Shown here piece after piece: positions 33,971 to 42,843 of a stretch of DNA of 64,000 bases (its first letter is position 1; every line of letters starts with the position of its first letter). A model generated the notes under the pieces. That model had not been told where the DNA came from. It saw only the letters and a list, made by a program, of their open reading frames with translations, and made no database searches. Source of the stretch: Chitinophaga silvisoli. Its GTDB lineage: Bacteria > Bacteroidota > Bacteroidia > Chitinophagales > Chitinophagaceae. Both the position numbers and the translations under genes were made by a program. The DNA is taken from contig NZ_QTJV01000001.1 of the NCBI RefSeq assembly GCF_003412465.1, forward strand, positions 1,364,001 through 1,428,000, written 5' to 3'.

Positions 33971-35932
33971 ATGCGCTTATGTTCAATAGCGGTGCTCCTC
34001 GTAGCATTCGCATCCTGTAAACCCCGCAATGAAGCCGGTGCCATTACTGCTGGTGCGGCTGAAAAGGTTTACGTAGCACCGGGTAAATACGACGAGTTTT
34101 ACAACTTCGTATCCGGTGGCTTTAATGGTCAGGTGTCTGTTTATGGTATTCCTTCAGGCCGATTGCTGAAAATCATCCCTGTATTCTCCGTAATGCCTGA
34201 AAATGGCTATGGTTACAGCGAAGAAACCAAACCTATGCTTGAAACATCTCACGGTTCCCTGCCATGGGATGACCAACACCACCTGGAACTGTCTCAGAAA
34301 GATGGTACACCCGATGGCCGCTGGCTCTTCGCAAATGCTAACAACACGCCAAGGGTAGCACGTATCAACCTCGCTACTTTCAAAACTGAAGAGATCCTCG
34401 AACTGCCTAACAGCGCCGGTAACCACTCTTCACCTTTCTGTACAGAAAATACAGAATATGTAGTAGCCGGTACACGCTTCAGCGTACCTATTGGCGACAA
34501 CCAGGACGTACCTATCGCCGATTACAAAAAATCATTCAATGGCACCATCAGCTTTATCAAAATTGACAGTAGCAATGGTCGTATGTCCCTGGCTTTCCAG
34601 TTGCTGACCCCTGCCATCAACTTTGACCTGAGCCATGCCGGTAAAGGTAAGAGCCATGACTGGTTTTTCTTCTCCTGCTACAATGTAGAACAGGCACACA
34701 CCCTGCTTGAAGTAAACGCTTCTCAGCGTGATAAAGACTTCATCATGGCTGTAAACTGGAAAAAAGCAGAAGAATACATCCGCAATAACAAAGGCACCCT
34801 GAAAAACTCCCGTTATGCACACAACGTGTATAATGAAACTACGCATAGTGCCACTTCTACCATCGAAAACAAGGTGCTGACACTGGATCCTTCCCAGCTG
34901 AAAGATTTCGTGTACTTCATTCCTTGTCCTAAATCTCCACACGGTGTTGATATCGACCCAACTGGTGAATATATCGTAGGTAGCGGTAAACTGGCTGCGC
35001 TGATCCCGGTATTTTCTTTCGACAAGCTGATGGCTGCAATCGAAAAGAAAGATTTCGACGGCGACTACCAGGGCATCCCTGTTGTTAAATACGAATCCGC
35101 CCTGTACGGCGAAGTACAGAAACCCGGCCTTGGCCCCTTACACACTGAATTCGACGGGAAAGGGAATGCTTATACCTCCTTCTTCGTTTCTTCAGAAGTA
35201 GTTAAATGGAACATCAAAGACCTGAAAGTACTCGACCGGAAACCTACTTATTACTCCGTAGGTCACCTGTGTATTCCTGGCGGCGACACCAAAAAACCTT
35301 TCGGTAAATACCTGATCGCATATAATAAAATCACGAAAGACCGCTATCTGCCTACGGGTCCTGAGCTGGCTCAAAGTGCCCAGCTGTACGACATCTCAGG
35401 CGATAAGATGGAGCTGATCCTGGACTTCCCGACCGTGGGTGAACCTCACTACGCACAGGCGCTTCCTGCTGAACTGATTAAGAATAACTCTGTGAAGTAT
35501 TTCAAAATCGACGAAAACAAACATCCTTATGTAACGAGGGGTGAAAAAGAAGCAAAAGTAGTACGTGAAGGCAACAAGGTACATGTGTATATCACAGCTA
35601 TCCGCTCCCACTTTACACCTGATAACATCGAAGGTGTTCGCGTAGGCGATGAAGTATACTTCCATGTTACTAACCTGGAACAGGATTGGGACATCCCTCA
35701 CGGCTTTGCTGTGAAAGGTGCTGCTAACGCAGAAATCCTGATCATGCCTGGCGAAACCTGCACATTGAAGTGGGTGCCTGATGCTGAGGGCGTTTTCCCG
35801 ATCTACTGTACTGACTTCTGTAGCGCACTGCACCAGGAAATGCAGGGTTATGTAAGAGTATCCAAAGCAGGTGCAAACACCCCGCTGAAATATGGTACTA
35901 ACCTGCCTGATAGCGCAGTAGCGAAAAACTAA
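33971..35932 (+). CDS. nosZ: Nitrous oxide reductase, clade II
   Basis: A 653-residue periplasmic enzyme that reduces N2O to N2. The ATG at 33971 gives a lipoprotein-type Sec leader (MRLCSIAVLLVAFASC) with no Tat motif, typical of clade II. The beta-propeller carries CuZ histidines (DDQHHLELSQKDG, LSHAGKGKSHDWFF, KSPHGVDIDPTGEYI). The C-terminal cupredoxin domain has the CuA site YCTDFCSALHQEMQGY. A longer frame to 33908 lies inside the cytochrome gene and is rejected. Genes for its maturation follow at once. Confidence 0.96.
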   Translation: MRLCSIAVLLVAFASCKPRNEAGAITAGAAEKVYVAPGKYDEFYNFVSGGFNGQVSVYGIPSGRLLKIIPVFSVMPENGYGYSEETKPMLETSHGSLPWDDQHHLELSQKDGTPDGRWLFANANNTPRVARINLATFKTEEILELPNSAGNHSSPFCTENTEYVVAGTRFSVPIGDNQDVPIADYKKSFNGTISFIKIDSSNGRMSLAFQLLTPAINFDLSHAGKGKSHDWFFFSCYNVEQAHTLLEVNASQRDKDFIMAVNWKKAEEYIRNNKGTLKNSRYAHNVYNETTHSATSTIENKVLTLDPSQLKDFVYFIPCPKSPHGVDIDPTGEYIVGSGKLAALIPVFSFDKLMAAIEKKDFDGDYQGIPVVKYESALYGEVQKPGLGPLHTEFDGKGNAYTSFFVSSEVVKWNIKDLKVLDRKPTYYSVGHLCIPGGDTKKPFGKYLIAYNKITKDRYLPTGPELAQSAQLYDISGDKMELILDFPTVGEPHYAQALPAELIKNNSVKYFKIDENKHPYVTRGEKEAKVVREGNKVHVYITAIRSHFTPDNIEGVRVGDEVYFHVTNLEQDWDIPHGFAVKGAANAEILIMPGETCTLKWVPDAEGVFPIYCTDFCSALHQEMQGYVRVSKAGANTPLKYGTNLPDSAVAKN

Positions 35933-35942
35933 ACTGATCATA

Positions 35943-36902
35943 ATGCAAAGAAAATTGTCAACCCGCTTTCGGGCAGTCATTTTCATGCTTTCATTGGCGA
36001 TGGTGGCAGTGCTCTATTTTCCTATCTGGAAAATAGAGCTGGCCGCCCCCCAATACCCTGAAGGGCTTACATTGAAAATTGCTGCTAATGGATTACGTGG
36101 GGATGTGGATATCGTGAATGGACTAAACCATTATATAGGTATGCAAACATTGCATACGGAAGATTTTTTAGAGTTTAAGATTTTACCTTTTATCATCGGC
36201 GGATTGGCAGTGCTGGGATTTGTAGTAGGTGCGATGAATAACAGGAAGCTGTATTATGCCTGGGTAGCCCTGTTCCTGCTGGTAGCCGTTGTTGCTATGG
36301 TGGATTTCTACAGGTGGGAATATAACTACGGGCACCACCTGAATCCTGAAGCACCCATCAGGGTACCAGGGATGGCATATCAGCCGCCTTTGCTGGGGTA
36401 CAAACAGCTGTTGAATTTCGGGGCATATTCTATCCCTGATGTAGGTGGATGGATTTTTATTGGTGTAGGAGCAGCGCTCGTGTTACTGTCATTTAAGTTT
36501 AAAAAAGGCTTCTTTGTGATCGGTGGCTTAATGCTGGGCTTACAAAGTTGCAGTACAGGACCAGCACCTATCAGGTACGGACAGGATGCCTGTGACTTCT
36601 GTAAAATGGGTTTTTCAGATAAGAGATTTGGTGCGGAGATCGTAACTAAGAAGGGGAAGGTATTTAAGTATGATGATGTGCATTGTTTGCTGGCAGCGTT
36701 GAAAGCCGGCGGACAAGAGATCGGCGGCATCTACCTGTTAGACTTTGCAGATGGTCAGTGGATCAAAGCGGAAGATAGCAGGCTATTGCACAGTACTGCA
36801 TTCCATTCTCCTATGGGTAGTGACATTGCTGCTTTTGCAGACAGTGTGCATTTGAAAGCATTTAACGGAGAATCACTCACATGGAAAGAGCTATATCGAT
36901 AA
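35943..36902 (+). CDS. nosL: Membrane protein fused to a NosL copper-chaperone domain
   Basis: A 319-residue protein. Residues 1-190 hold about four membrane spans with a periplasmic His-containing loop (YGHHLNPEAP). From about 200 on it is a NosL domain: a lipobox-like stretch LMLGLQSC (C203), then CDFCKM (C217, C220, M222), DKRFGAEIVTKKGKVFKYDD and the late MGSDIAAF. NosL delivers Cu(I) to NosZ. In relatives the membrane protein and NosL are, as I recall, separate genes; here one unbroken frame links them. The NosL leader survives as the last membrane span. It overlaps nosD by 22 bases. Confidence 0.85.
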   Translation: MQRKLSTRFRAVIFMLSLAMVAVLYFPIWKIELAAPQYPEGLTLKIAANGLRGDVDIVNGLNHYIGMQTLHTEDFLEFKILPFIIGGLAVLGFVVGAMNNRKLYYAWVALFLLVAVVAMVDFYRWEYNYGHHLNPEAPIRVPGMAYQPPLLGYKQLLNFGAYSIPDVGGWIFIGVGAALVLLSFKFKKGFFVIGGLMLGLQSCSTGPAPIRYGQDACDFCKMGFSDKRFGAEIVTKKGKVFKYDDVHCLLAALKAGGQEIGGIYLLDFADGQWIKAEDSRLLHSTAFHSPMGSDIAAFADSVHLKAFNGESLTWKELYR

Positions 36903-38101
36903 TATTATTGTGGCTGCTGCCCTTGCATGCATGGGCCAGGGTATGGACTGTCAAAGCCTCGGTGAAGACCACTTTGCAGCAGGCAGCAACAGGAGATACT
37001 GTAATAGTACCTGCCGGGGTATATTATGAAAAAGGCCTTGTTATTGACAAAGCCGTATACCTGAAAGGCGTTGGCAAACCAGTACTGGATGGCGAAAGTA
37101 AGTATGAAGTGGTATTGATCCTGGCCAGCCATGTTACACTCGAAGGTTTTGTAATCAGGCATTCAGGATTTTCTGACTGGAAAGACCTGGCAGGGATTAA
37201 GCTGGGAAATGTGCGGCATGTGACCATCAAAAACAATATTCTTGAAGAAACCTTTTTTGGCATCTATTGCCAGCAATCAGACAGTTGTGTGATCGCAGGC
37301 AATATATTGAGATCTAACGCAAGTCAGCGGGTACAATCTGGCAATGGAATTCACTGCTGGCATTGCGATAATATGCAGCTGACAGGAAATACAGTGACGC
37401 AGCACCGGGACGGAATCTATTTTGAGTTTGTAACGAATTCACTGATCAAAGGGAATCGCAGTTTTAGAAATGTACGCTATGGCTTGCACTTTATGTTTTC
37501 GCACAATGATCACTATGAAGACAACATCTTTGAACATAATGAAGCAGGTGTATCAGTAATGTTTTCACATGGTGTGGATATGAAACGGAACAGGTTTGCT
37601 GGCAATCAGGGTGGTGGTGCCTATGGTATTTTGCTGAAGGAGATTACAGATAGCAGGATGGAACAGAGCCACTTTGAAGACAATACTGTGGGGATCTATA
37701 TGGAAGGCACCACAAGGGTACAGGTGACGGCAAATGTGTTTAAAACAAATGGTTGGGCGATGAAGGTTCAGGCCAGCTGCTCTGAGAACAGGATCACGCA
37801 CAACAATTTCTTTGGCAACACCTTTGACGTAGCCACCAATGGCTCACTGGTACTCAACAATTTTGATAACAACTACTGGGATAAATACGAAGGCTATGAC
37901 CTGAACAGGGATGGGAAGGGAGATGTGCCTTATCACCCGGTCAGCTTGTATGCAATGGTCGCAGATAAGAACCCCGCTGTAATGATGTTGTATCACAGCT
38001 TCATGGTGAGTCTGCTGGACCGGACGGAAAAAGTAATGCCGGGTATCACCCCTGTGAACCTGGTGGATCGTGCACCTTTCATGAAACCCCTTGCACTATG
38101 A
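36881..38101 (+). CDS. nosD: Nitrous oxide reductase maturation protein NosD
   Basis: A 406-residue periplasmic parallel beta-helix protein needed, with NosF and NosY, to build the CuZ site. A short leader (SIILLWLLPLHAWA) precedes repeated right-handed helix rungs (VTIKNNILEETFFGIY, GNTVTQHRDGIYFEFV, NRSFRNVRYGLHFMFS, IFEHNEAGVSVMFS, DNTVGIYMEGTTR). The ending NNYWDKYEGYDLNRDGKGDV is characteristic of NosD. It overlaps the gene before it by 22 bases and nosF by four. Confidence 0.95.
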   Translation: MERAISIILLWLLPLHAWARVWTVKASVKTTLQQAATGDTVIVPAGVYYEKGLVIDKAVYLKGVGKPVLDGESKYEVVLILASHVTLEGFVIRHSGFSDWKDLAGIKLGNVRHVTIKNNILEETFFGIYCQQSDSCVIAGNILRSNASQRVQSGNGIHCWHCDNMQLTGNTVTQHRDGIYFEFVTNSLIKGNRSFRNVRYGLHFMFSHNDHYEDNIFEHNEAGVSVMFSHGVDMKRNRFAGNQGGGAYGILLKEITDSRMEQSHFEDNTVGIYMEGTTRVQVTANVFKTNGWAMKVQASCSENRITHNNFFGNTFDVATNGSLVLNNFDNNYWDKYEGYDLNRDGKGDVPYHPVSLYAMVADKNPAVMMLYHSFMVSLLDRTEKVMPGITPVNLVDRAPFMKPLAL

Positions 38102-38805
38102 TTCGTTTTACAAATATCTATAAGCGATTTGGCCGGCTGCAGGCCCTGGACAATATCAACCTCTCATTTCCGGCAAGCAAAAGCGTGGCTTTGATAGGAC
38201 CTAACGGGAGTGGAAAGACCACCCTGATCAAGAGCCTGCTGGGAATGGTAGTACCCGATAAAGGAGATATTACTTTCAAAGACAGCTCTATTTTAGGTAG
38301 CTGTGACTATCGGGCGAATATCGGTTATATGCCACAGATCAGTAGCTATCCTGAGAATATGACCATCTCCCAGGTGATGGAAATGATGAAGGATATCAGG
38401 CAGTATAATAAGCTGGATGAAGACCTGGTAAAGGCATTTAAACTGCCACAGTTAGCCGGCAAACCAATGCGGACATTATCCGGTGGTACAAGGCAGAAGG
38501 TCAGTGCATGCCTGGCATTTTTATTCAATCCTGAAGTGCTGGTGCTGGATGAACCCACTGCCGGACTGGACCCGGTAGCATCAGGCATCTTGCAGGACAA
38601 GATCCTGCAGGAAACAAAGAATGGAAAGCTGGTGCTGATTACATCCCACATCCTGTCAGAACTGGATGACCTGGTCGATGAAGTAGCCTACCTGCAGGAT
38701 GGCAAAGTACAGTTTCATAAACAGGTGGCAGCGTTGCAGGCAGAAACAGGAGAGCAAAAGTTAGTACGCGCAATGGCTCGTGTCATGGAAAACGGAGGAC
38801 TATGA
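38098..38805 (+). CDS. nosF: ABC transporter ATPase NosF
   Basis: A 235-residue ATPase with Walker A GPNGSGKTT, a Q-loop region (GYMPQISSYPENM), signature LSGGTRQK and Walker B VLVLDEPTAGLDP. With NosY it forms the exporter thought to supply a sulfur species for the copper-sulfide cluster. ATGA overlaps join it to nosD and nosY. Confidence 0.93.
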   Translation: MIRFTNIYKRFGRLQALDNINLSFPASKSVALIGPNGSGKTTLIKSLLGMVVPDKGDITFKDSSILGSCDYRANIGYMPQISSYPENMTISQVMEMMKDIRQYNKLDEDLVKAFKLPQLAGKPMRTLSGGTRQKVSACLAFLFNPEVLVLDEPTAGLDPVASGILQDKILQETKNGKLVLITSHILSELDDLVDEVAYLQDGKVQFHKQVAALQAETGEQKLVRAMARVMENGGL

Positions 38806-39569
38806 AAAAGATTATTAAATACGTAGTGCTGGATATATTACGCAACCGGATTTTGGTGAGTTATACTGTATTGTTGCTGGTCGTGTCAATGTTGTTACTG
38901 TGCCTGACAGATAATGGAACAAAAGCTTTACTGAGTTTATTGAATATCGTGCTGATTGTATTGCCGCTGGTAAGTATTATTTTTTCTACGATCTATTATT
39001 ACAATGCATCTGCATTTATAGAATTGCTGGTATGTCAGCCATTACGGAGAACGAAGATCCTGCTGAGTGTATATGTCGGGCTGGCCTTGTCATTGCTGAT
39101 CGCGTTCTGTGTTGGCGTAGGCGTACCCCTGTTGATTTTCGACGGGAGTATAACGGCGGTATTATTGATCGTAGTGGGGATGGCATTGACAGTGATCTTC
39201 TCAGCACTGGCCATATTAGGCTCCGTGATCATGAGAGATAAGGCAAGAGGGATCGGCGTAGCAATACTCTCCTGGTTTTATTTTTCTCTTTTATATGATG
39301 GCCTGGTATTGTTCCTCTTGTTCCAGTTCAGTGATTATCCGCTGGAGAAACCTGCAGTGGTGATGGGGGCTTTGAACCCGATCGATTTAGGAAGAATCAT
39401 AGTGTTATTAAGATTGGATAGTGCTGCGATGATGGGGTATACAGGCGCGGTGTTTGCCTCATTCTTTGGTAGCGTGGGTGGTATGCTCACGGCATTTGTT
39501 CTCTTGTTAATATGGATGGGGTGGCCCTTATGCTGGGCGCTGCGGCGATTTAATAGAAAAGACTTGTAA
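38802..39569 (+). CDS. nosY: ABC transporter permease NosY
   Basis: A 255-residue permease with about six membrane spans (LLLVVSMLLLCLTDNG, LSLLIAFCVGVGVPLLIF, GVAILSWFYFSLLYDGLVLF). The position after nosF with an ATGA overlap, and its length, fit NosY. The PLEKPAVVMGALNPIDLGRI loop is typical of this permease group. Confidence 0.92.
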   Translation: MKKIIKYVVLDILRNRILVSYTVLLLVVSMLLLCLTDNGTKALLSLLNIVLIVLPLVSIIFSTIYYYNASAFIELLVCQPLRRTKILLSVYVGLALSLLIAFCVGVGVPLLIFDGSITAVLLIVVGMALTVIFSALAILGSVIMRDKARGIGVAILSWFYFSLLYDGLVLFLLFQFSDYPLEKPAVVMGALNPIDLGRIIVLLRLDSAAMMGYTGAVFASFFGSVGGMLTAFVLLLIWMGWPLCWALRRFNRKDL

Positions 39570-39590
39570 TCAAATTTAAAACATTTCAAC

Positions 39591-40286
39591 ATGGTAAGAA
39601 ATAATGTAATCACAGTCGGTGAAATGGCTGGAAAGGACTATCGCATGGCCGATGTGTTCAGGGGTTTTGGTATAGATTTTTGTTGTGGTGGCGGTCAGAC
39701 GATTGCGCAGGCGGCAGCGCAGGGTGGTATTACTGAAGAAGTATTGTGGAAGGCATTGGAGACTGCCGAATCAAAAGATAAGCAGGCAGGCAATGATCTG
39801 AGTGTACTCTCACCCGCATTGCTGGTAGAACATATCCTGGGTACACACCATAAATATGTAAAAGAAGCATTGCCTGTGATCTGGCAGTTTGGCCAAAAGG
39901 TAGCAGAACACCATGGTGATACCCACCCTGAACTGATAGACCTGAGAGAAGCCATCCTGCGCGAGGCGGAAGACCTGCTGGATCACCTGGAAAAAGAAGA
40001 GCAGATCCTGTTCCCTGCTATCAAACAACTGGCTGCAGGTGAAAAAGGATTGCCCTACATCAGGGGTACTGTAGAAGTGATGATGAAAGAACACAGTTCA
40101 TCAGGCGAATCGCTGGAAGAGTGGCGCAGACTGACAAATAATTACCAGGTGCCGGAGGGTGCCTGTAATTCATATAGATTCTTATATGAAAAATTGCAGG
40201 AGTTCGATACAGACTTAAGACAACATATTCATTTGGAGAACAACATCTTATTCCCTAAGGCATTGGCTATGGCACAGGAAGCTTAA
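39591..40286 (+). CDS. Iron-sulfur cluster repair di-iron protein (RIC/ScdA/YtfE type)
   Basis: A 231-residue RIC protein. The N-terminal ScdA_N segment contains the paired cysteines (GFGIDFCCGGGQTIAQA). A hemerythrin-like four-helix domain follows with the di-iron His/Glu ligands (LVEHILGTHHKYV, KVAEHHGDTHPEL, HLEKEEQILFPAIKQL, MMKEHSSSGES, HIHLENNILFPKAL). RIC proteins repair FeS clusters damaged by NO or oxidants. It lies 21 bases after nosY and before a terminator, so it belongs to the nos operon. That links N2O respiration with nitrosative-stress defence. Confidence 0.92.
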   Translation: MVRNNVITVGEMAGKDYRMADVFRGFGIDFCCGGGQTIAQAAAQGGITEEVLWKALETAESKDKQAGNDLSVLSPALLVEHILGTHHKYVKEALPVIWQFGQKVAEHHGDTHPELIDLREAILREAEDLLDHLEKEEQILFPAIKQLAAGEKGLPYIRGTVEVMMKEHSSSGESLEEWRRLTNNYQVPEGACNSYRFLYEKLQEFDTDLRQHIHLENNILFPKALAMAQEA

Positions 40287-40324
40287 AATGAGTGATTGTT
40301 AATTGTTAAAGAGGCTTATGAGTA

Positions 40325-40350
40325 AGCGGGAGTTGTCGTGCTCCCGCTTT
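40325..40350 (+). terminator. Terminator of the nos operon
   Basis: An 8-bp stem (40325-40332 with 40341-40348) has an eight-base loop and is followed by a T-run. It lies 38 bases after the RIC stop codon. Confidence 0.85.
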
Positions 40351-40370
40351 TTATATTTAACTAAAATAAT

Positions 40371-40397
40371 AAACCCCGGATCGTAAGCCCGGGGTTT
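40371..40397 (-). terminator. Terminator of the broken lipoprotein gene
   Basis: A 9-bp stem (40371-40379 with 40389-40397) has a nine-base loop. Read leftward it leads into a T-rich tract, directly after the stop codon at 40404-40406. Confidence 0.7.
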
Positions 40398-40403
40398 GTT
40401 ATT

Positions 40404-40600
40404 TTAATATTTTAGTAGCACAGTATGGAGCGTGTCAGGCACATCCTGGTGATATTCTATATATTGATAAGAATGCAGCAATCCTGATCCATCCAGCGTA
40501 TGAACATTCATAAACGGTTGATTCAGGTAAGAATTATTAGCTCTTTTTTACAACTGAATATAAAGAGGGCTAAGCACAGGGACAGGAAGATAGGTTTCAT
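40404..40600 (-). pseudogene. Small lipoprotein gene with a one-base frameshift
   Basis: Read leftward from the ATG at 40600 there is a clear lipoprotein leader (MKPIFLSLCLALFIFSCKK), but that frame stops eight codons after the Cys. The neighbouring frame continues from the same point as ANNSYLNQPFMNVHTLDG and SGLLHSYQYIEYHQDVPD to a TAA at 40404, just before a terminator. One extra A in the A6 run (T6 at 40544-40549) would join the two into a 65-residue lipoprotein. It is either a recent pseudogene or a homopolymer sequencing error. Function is unknown. Confidence 0.6.
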
Positions 40601-40700
40601 TGTGTCTGGGTTTAATTGGGTTTTAAAACGGGATGAAGATATGTATTAAAAATCATATTTGATATGAAGTGTTTTTTTTATTGTTTGTTTATTTACTGGT

Positions 40701-41123
40701 ATGCAGATATATGGGCAGTCCCTAACTATTATCGGGAAAGATACCAGTGAGATCTATGAATATGTACGGGTGCTGGCAGAAAAAACAAAGATGGTACTGT
40801 TGGATCCTGCCCGGAGGCCGCTGTCTGAAGGATTTGTGCTGATCAACCCCGGAGAGGATACGAGTCGGCTCTTTTATGACCATTTGAAGGTGAATATGCA
40901 GGAGCAGAAGGGGAAAATTACACAGGTCTGTTTTGAGGGGCGGGATTTAATGGCGGCAGGGGTGTTTTGTAAGGTATATTGCCCGGAGTGGAAGCCGGTT
41001 ATCAATGGGAATGTAAATAAGAAAATAGTGCTGGGCAATGAATTGATATGGCTTAAAGGTCATTCTTTCCCACATTTTGAGCTTTGGGTAAGTGCAAAAG
41101 ATGAAATAGAAACTCAGCGCTAA
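40701..41123 (+). CDS. Hypothetical 140-residue cytoplasmic protein
   Basis: No leader and no membrane span. It has a mixed alpha/beta look (MQIYGQSLTIIGKDTSEIYE, ALLDPARRP-like KMVLLDPARRPLSEG, LIWLKGHSFPHFELWVSAKD). I do not recognise a family. It stands alone after a 414-base gap and 33 bases before the next gene on the same strand, so they may be co-transcribed. Confidence 0.6.
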   Translation: MQIYGQSLTIIGKDTSEIYEYVRVLAEKTKMVLLDPARRPLSEGFVLINPGEDTSRLFYDHLKVNMQEQKGKITQVCFEGRDLMAAGVFCKVYCPEWKPVINGNVNKKIVLGNELIWLKGHSFPHFELWVSAKDEIETQR

Positions 41124-41156
41124 TTGCATATTTTTGCAGGATAATTTATCCCTACC

Positions 41157-42686
41157 ATGAAGTATATAATACTTTTAAGTTTATCAGCATTGTTCGTGCC
41201 TATAGCCCGGGCACAAAAGATTACAGTGAATGAATCAGAGGCGGACAGCAAGATAGATGTTCACCGTTCCTTCCCCGCAGGTCAGGGAAAAATGTTAGAC
41301 CTGCAGTATGACGATGGCAGGCGCGACAAAAGCACTACCATCACCCTCTATAATGAGCATCTGAAGCAAGGGTATTCAAAACAATTAACAGCCCTGGATG
41401 GAAAATCCTTCGAAGAAGGCATCAGCGTTGGTAACAAGGTATTCCTGCTATATTCAGCTGACAAACACAAAGACGGTACTTTTTATGAGTTAAATCCGGA
41501 AGACGGTAGCCTGAATGCCACCGGTGCCAGCATTGAGCTGAAAGGAGCGTCCCTGAAATATACAGGCACTTCGCCGGATAGCTCTCATTTCTACCTGTTG
41601 CTGAGGAGTTATTCCCAAAGCCGCCCTTATTCTTATACAGGTGTGGTGATAGACAGGCAGATGAAGGTAGTAACGAAGGTAATGGTAACGGAGCCCGAAG
41701 GCAAGCGTATTGAAGACAGGCAATTTGCACTGTCCAATGAAGGCCTGTTGAACCTCATTACTGCAAAATCCGTAAAGAGTGGGAGAGATGAAGACTATAA
41801 CCCATTGGAATACACGGTTACACAGGTTGATCCCAAAGGGCATAGTAAAGCAGTCGTGATGGGAGCTTTGCCAGCCGGATTGCAAACCCTTAGCTCCTGC
41901 AAAGCTGTCGGCAATAATGTACAATTTATGGGACTGGGTAGTCCGGGAAAAGAGAAATATTATGCTTCCCTGGTTACCGGCACATTTGATCTGGCAAGTG
42001 GTAAAGCCGAAAAAGTAAAACAAACTCCGCTGCCGGAAGAGTACCTGAGAAACCAGTCTGAACCCATTGCGGAGTTTTCTACAAAAGATGGCGGTCAGAT
42101 CATCGTGCTGGAAAGAAAATTGTTTATTCCTCAGGCACGTTATTTTGAGTCCAAAGAAGTAGCTGTGCCGATAGGAAATCCAAATATCTCTTATGCAGGT
42201 AATACAACCATGATAAAAAGGGAATATGGGCCTACCGGTTCCGTGCATTATGAATTCGGCGATCTTTACGTATTCAAATTCAACCAGCAACAGGAACTGG
42301 AATGGAAACAAAAGATCACCAAACACCAGATTGCAACTGGCTTTGAACAATATGGAGGCACCATCGTCCTGAAGACAGCCGACGATGGCCTGCGCTTCTT
42401 GTTCATGGACAGCCGTAAAAATACCGAAGTAGATCCTGCTAAGTCAAAAGTAGCCTACTTACCTAAAAAGAAGCAAAAAAATATACTGGCCATCGCCTGT
42501 GTAAGCGCCACTAAAGATGGGAAATTTAGTAAGGTCTTTATTGACAAAAAACCATCCCTTTCATCCGGTTACGCTATGGAATTCGATGGTATAACGCAGG
42601 ATGGAGGAAACCAGGTAATGGTCATCACCTCCAAACGAAAAAGTGAAAACCTGAAATATCACATGGCAAGTATTACAGTTGAATAA
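41157..42686 (+). CDS. Hypothetical secreted protein
   Basis: A 509-residue protein with a Sec leader (MKYIILLSLSALFVPIARAQ). The rest is rich in beta-strand-like segments (FEEGISVGNKVFLLYSADKH, SLKYTGTSPDSSHFYLLLRS, GDLYVFKFNQQQELEWKQKI), suggestive of a periplasmic propeller-like fold, but no named family or catalytic motif is seen. It ends five bases before the hairpin element at 42691, which may act as its terminator. Confidence 0.65.
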   Translation: MKYIILLSLSALFVPIARAQKITVNESEADSKIDVHRSFPAGQGKMLDLQYDDGRRDKSTTITLYNEHLKQGYSKQLTALDGKSFEEGISVGNKVFLLYSADKHKDGTFYELNPEDGSLNATGASIELKGASLKYTGTSPDSSHFYLLLRSYSQSRPYSYTGVVIDRQMKVVTKVMVTEPEGKRIEDRQFALSNEGLLNLITAKSVKSGRDEDYNPLEYTVTQVDPKGHSKAVVMGALPAGLQTLSSCKAVGNNVQFMGLGSPGKEKYYASLVTGTFDLASGKAEKVKQTPLPEEYLRNQSEPIAEFSTKDGGQIIVLERKLFIPQARYFESKEVAVPIGNPNISYAGNTTMIKREYGPTGSVHYEFGDLYVFKFNQQQELEWKQKITKHQIATGFEQYGGTIVLKTADDGLRFLFMDSRKNTEVDPAKSKVAYLPKKKQKNILAIACVSATKDGKFSKVFIDKKPSLSSGYAMEFDGITQDGGNQVMVITSKRKSENLKYHMASITVE

Positions 42687-42690
42687 TCTG

Positions 42691-42805
42691 GAAGAGGTTG
42701 TATCAAAGAGTAAAATTCCCGGCATCTGGTTCGGGTACCTGATGGAGAGAATTTTCTTTTATGTAATTCTCAATACCTTCAGATTACTTTTGATTCAACC
42801 TCTTC
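42691..42805. repeat. Hairpin element with TGTATCAA outer stem (copy 1)
   Basis: The ends pair (GAAGAGGTTG at 42691-42700 with CAACCTCTTC at 42796-42805). Inside the arms lies TATCAAAGAGTAAAAT against ATTACTTTTGATT. Two inner hairpins follow: CCCG/CGGG (42718-42734) and GAGAATT/AATTCTC (42746-42771). A T6 run follows the right end, so it can also terminate transcription of the gene before it. The interior is clearly homologous to the element at 58607, and the outermost stem bases differ between copies but still pair. Confidence 0.65.
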
Positions 42806-42843
42806 TTTTTTCACTATCTTGGAACAACTAATAGCCCCTGTAC

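Noticed and set aside
35396..35986. 196-codon frame antisense to the end of nosZ
   Set aside because: It overlaps the conserved CuA region of nosZ and has no family features; long antisense frames are common here.
41490..42350. 286-codon antisense frame in the secreted hypothetical gene
   Set aside because: Phe/Cys/Arg-rich shadow composition; the sense frame has a proper signal peptide.
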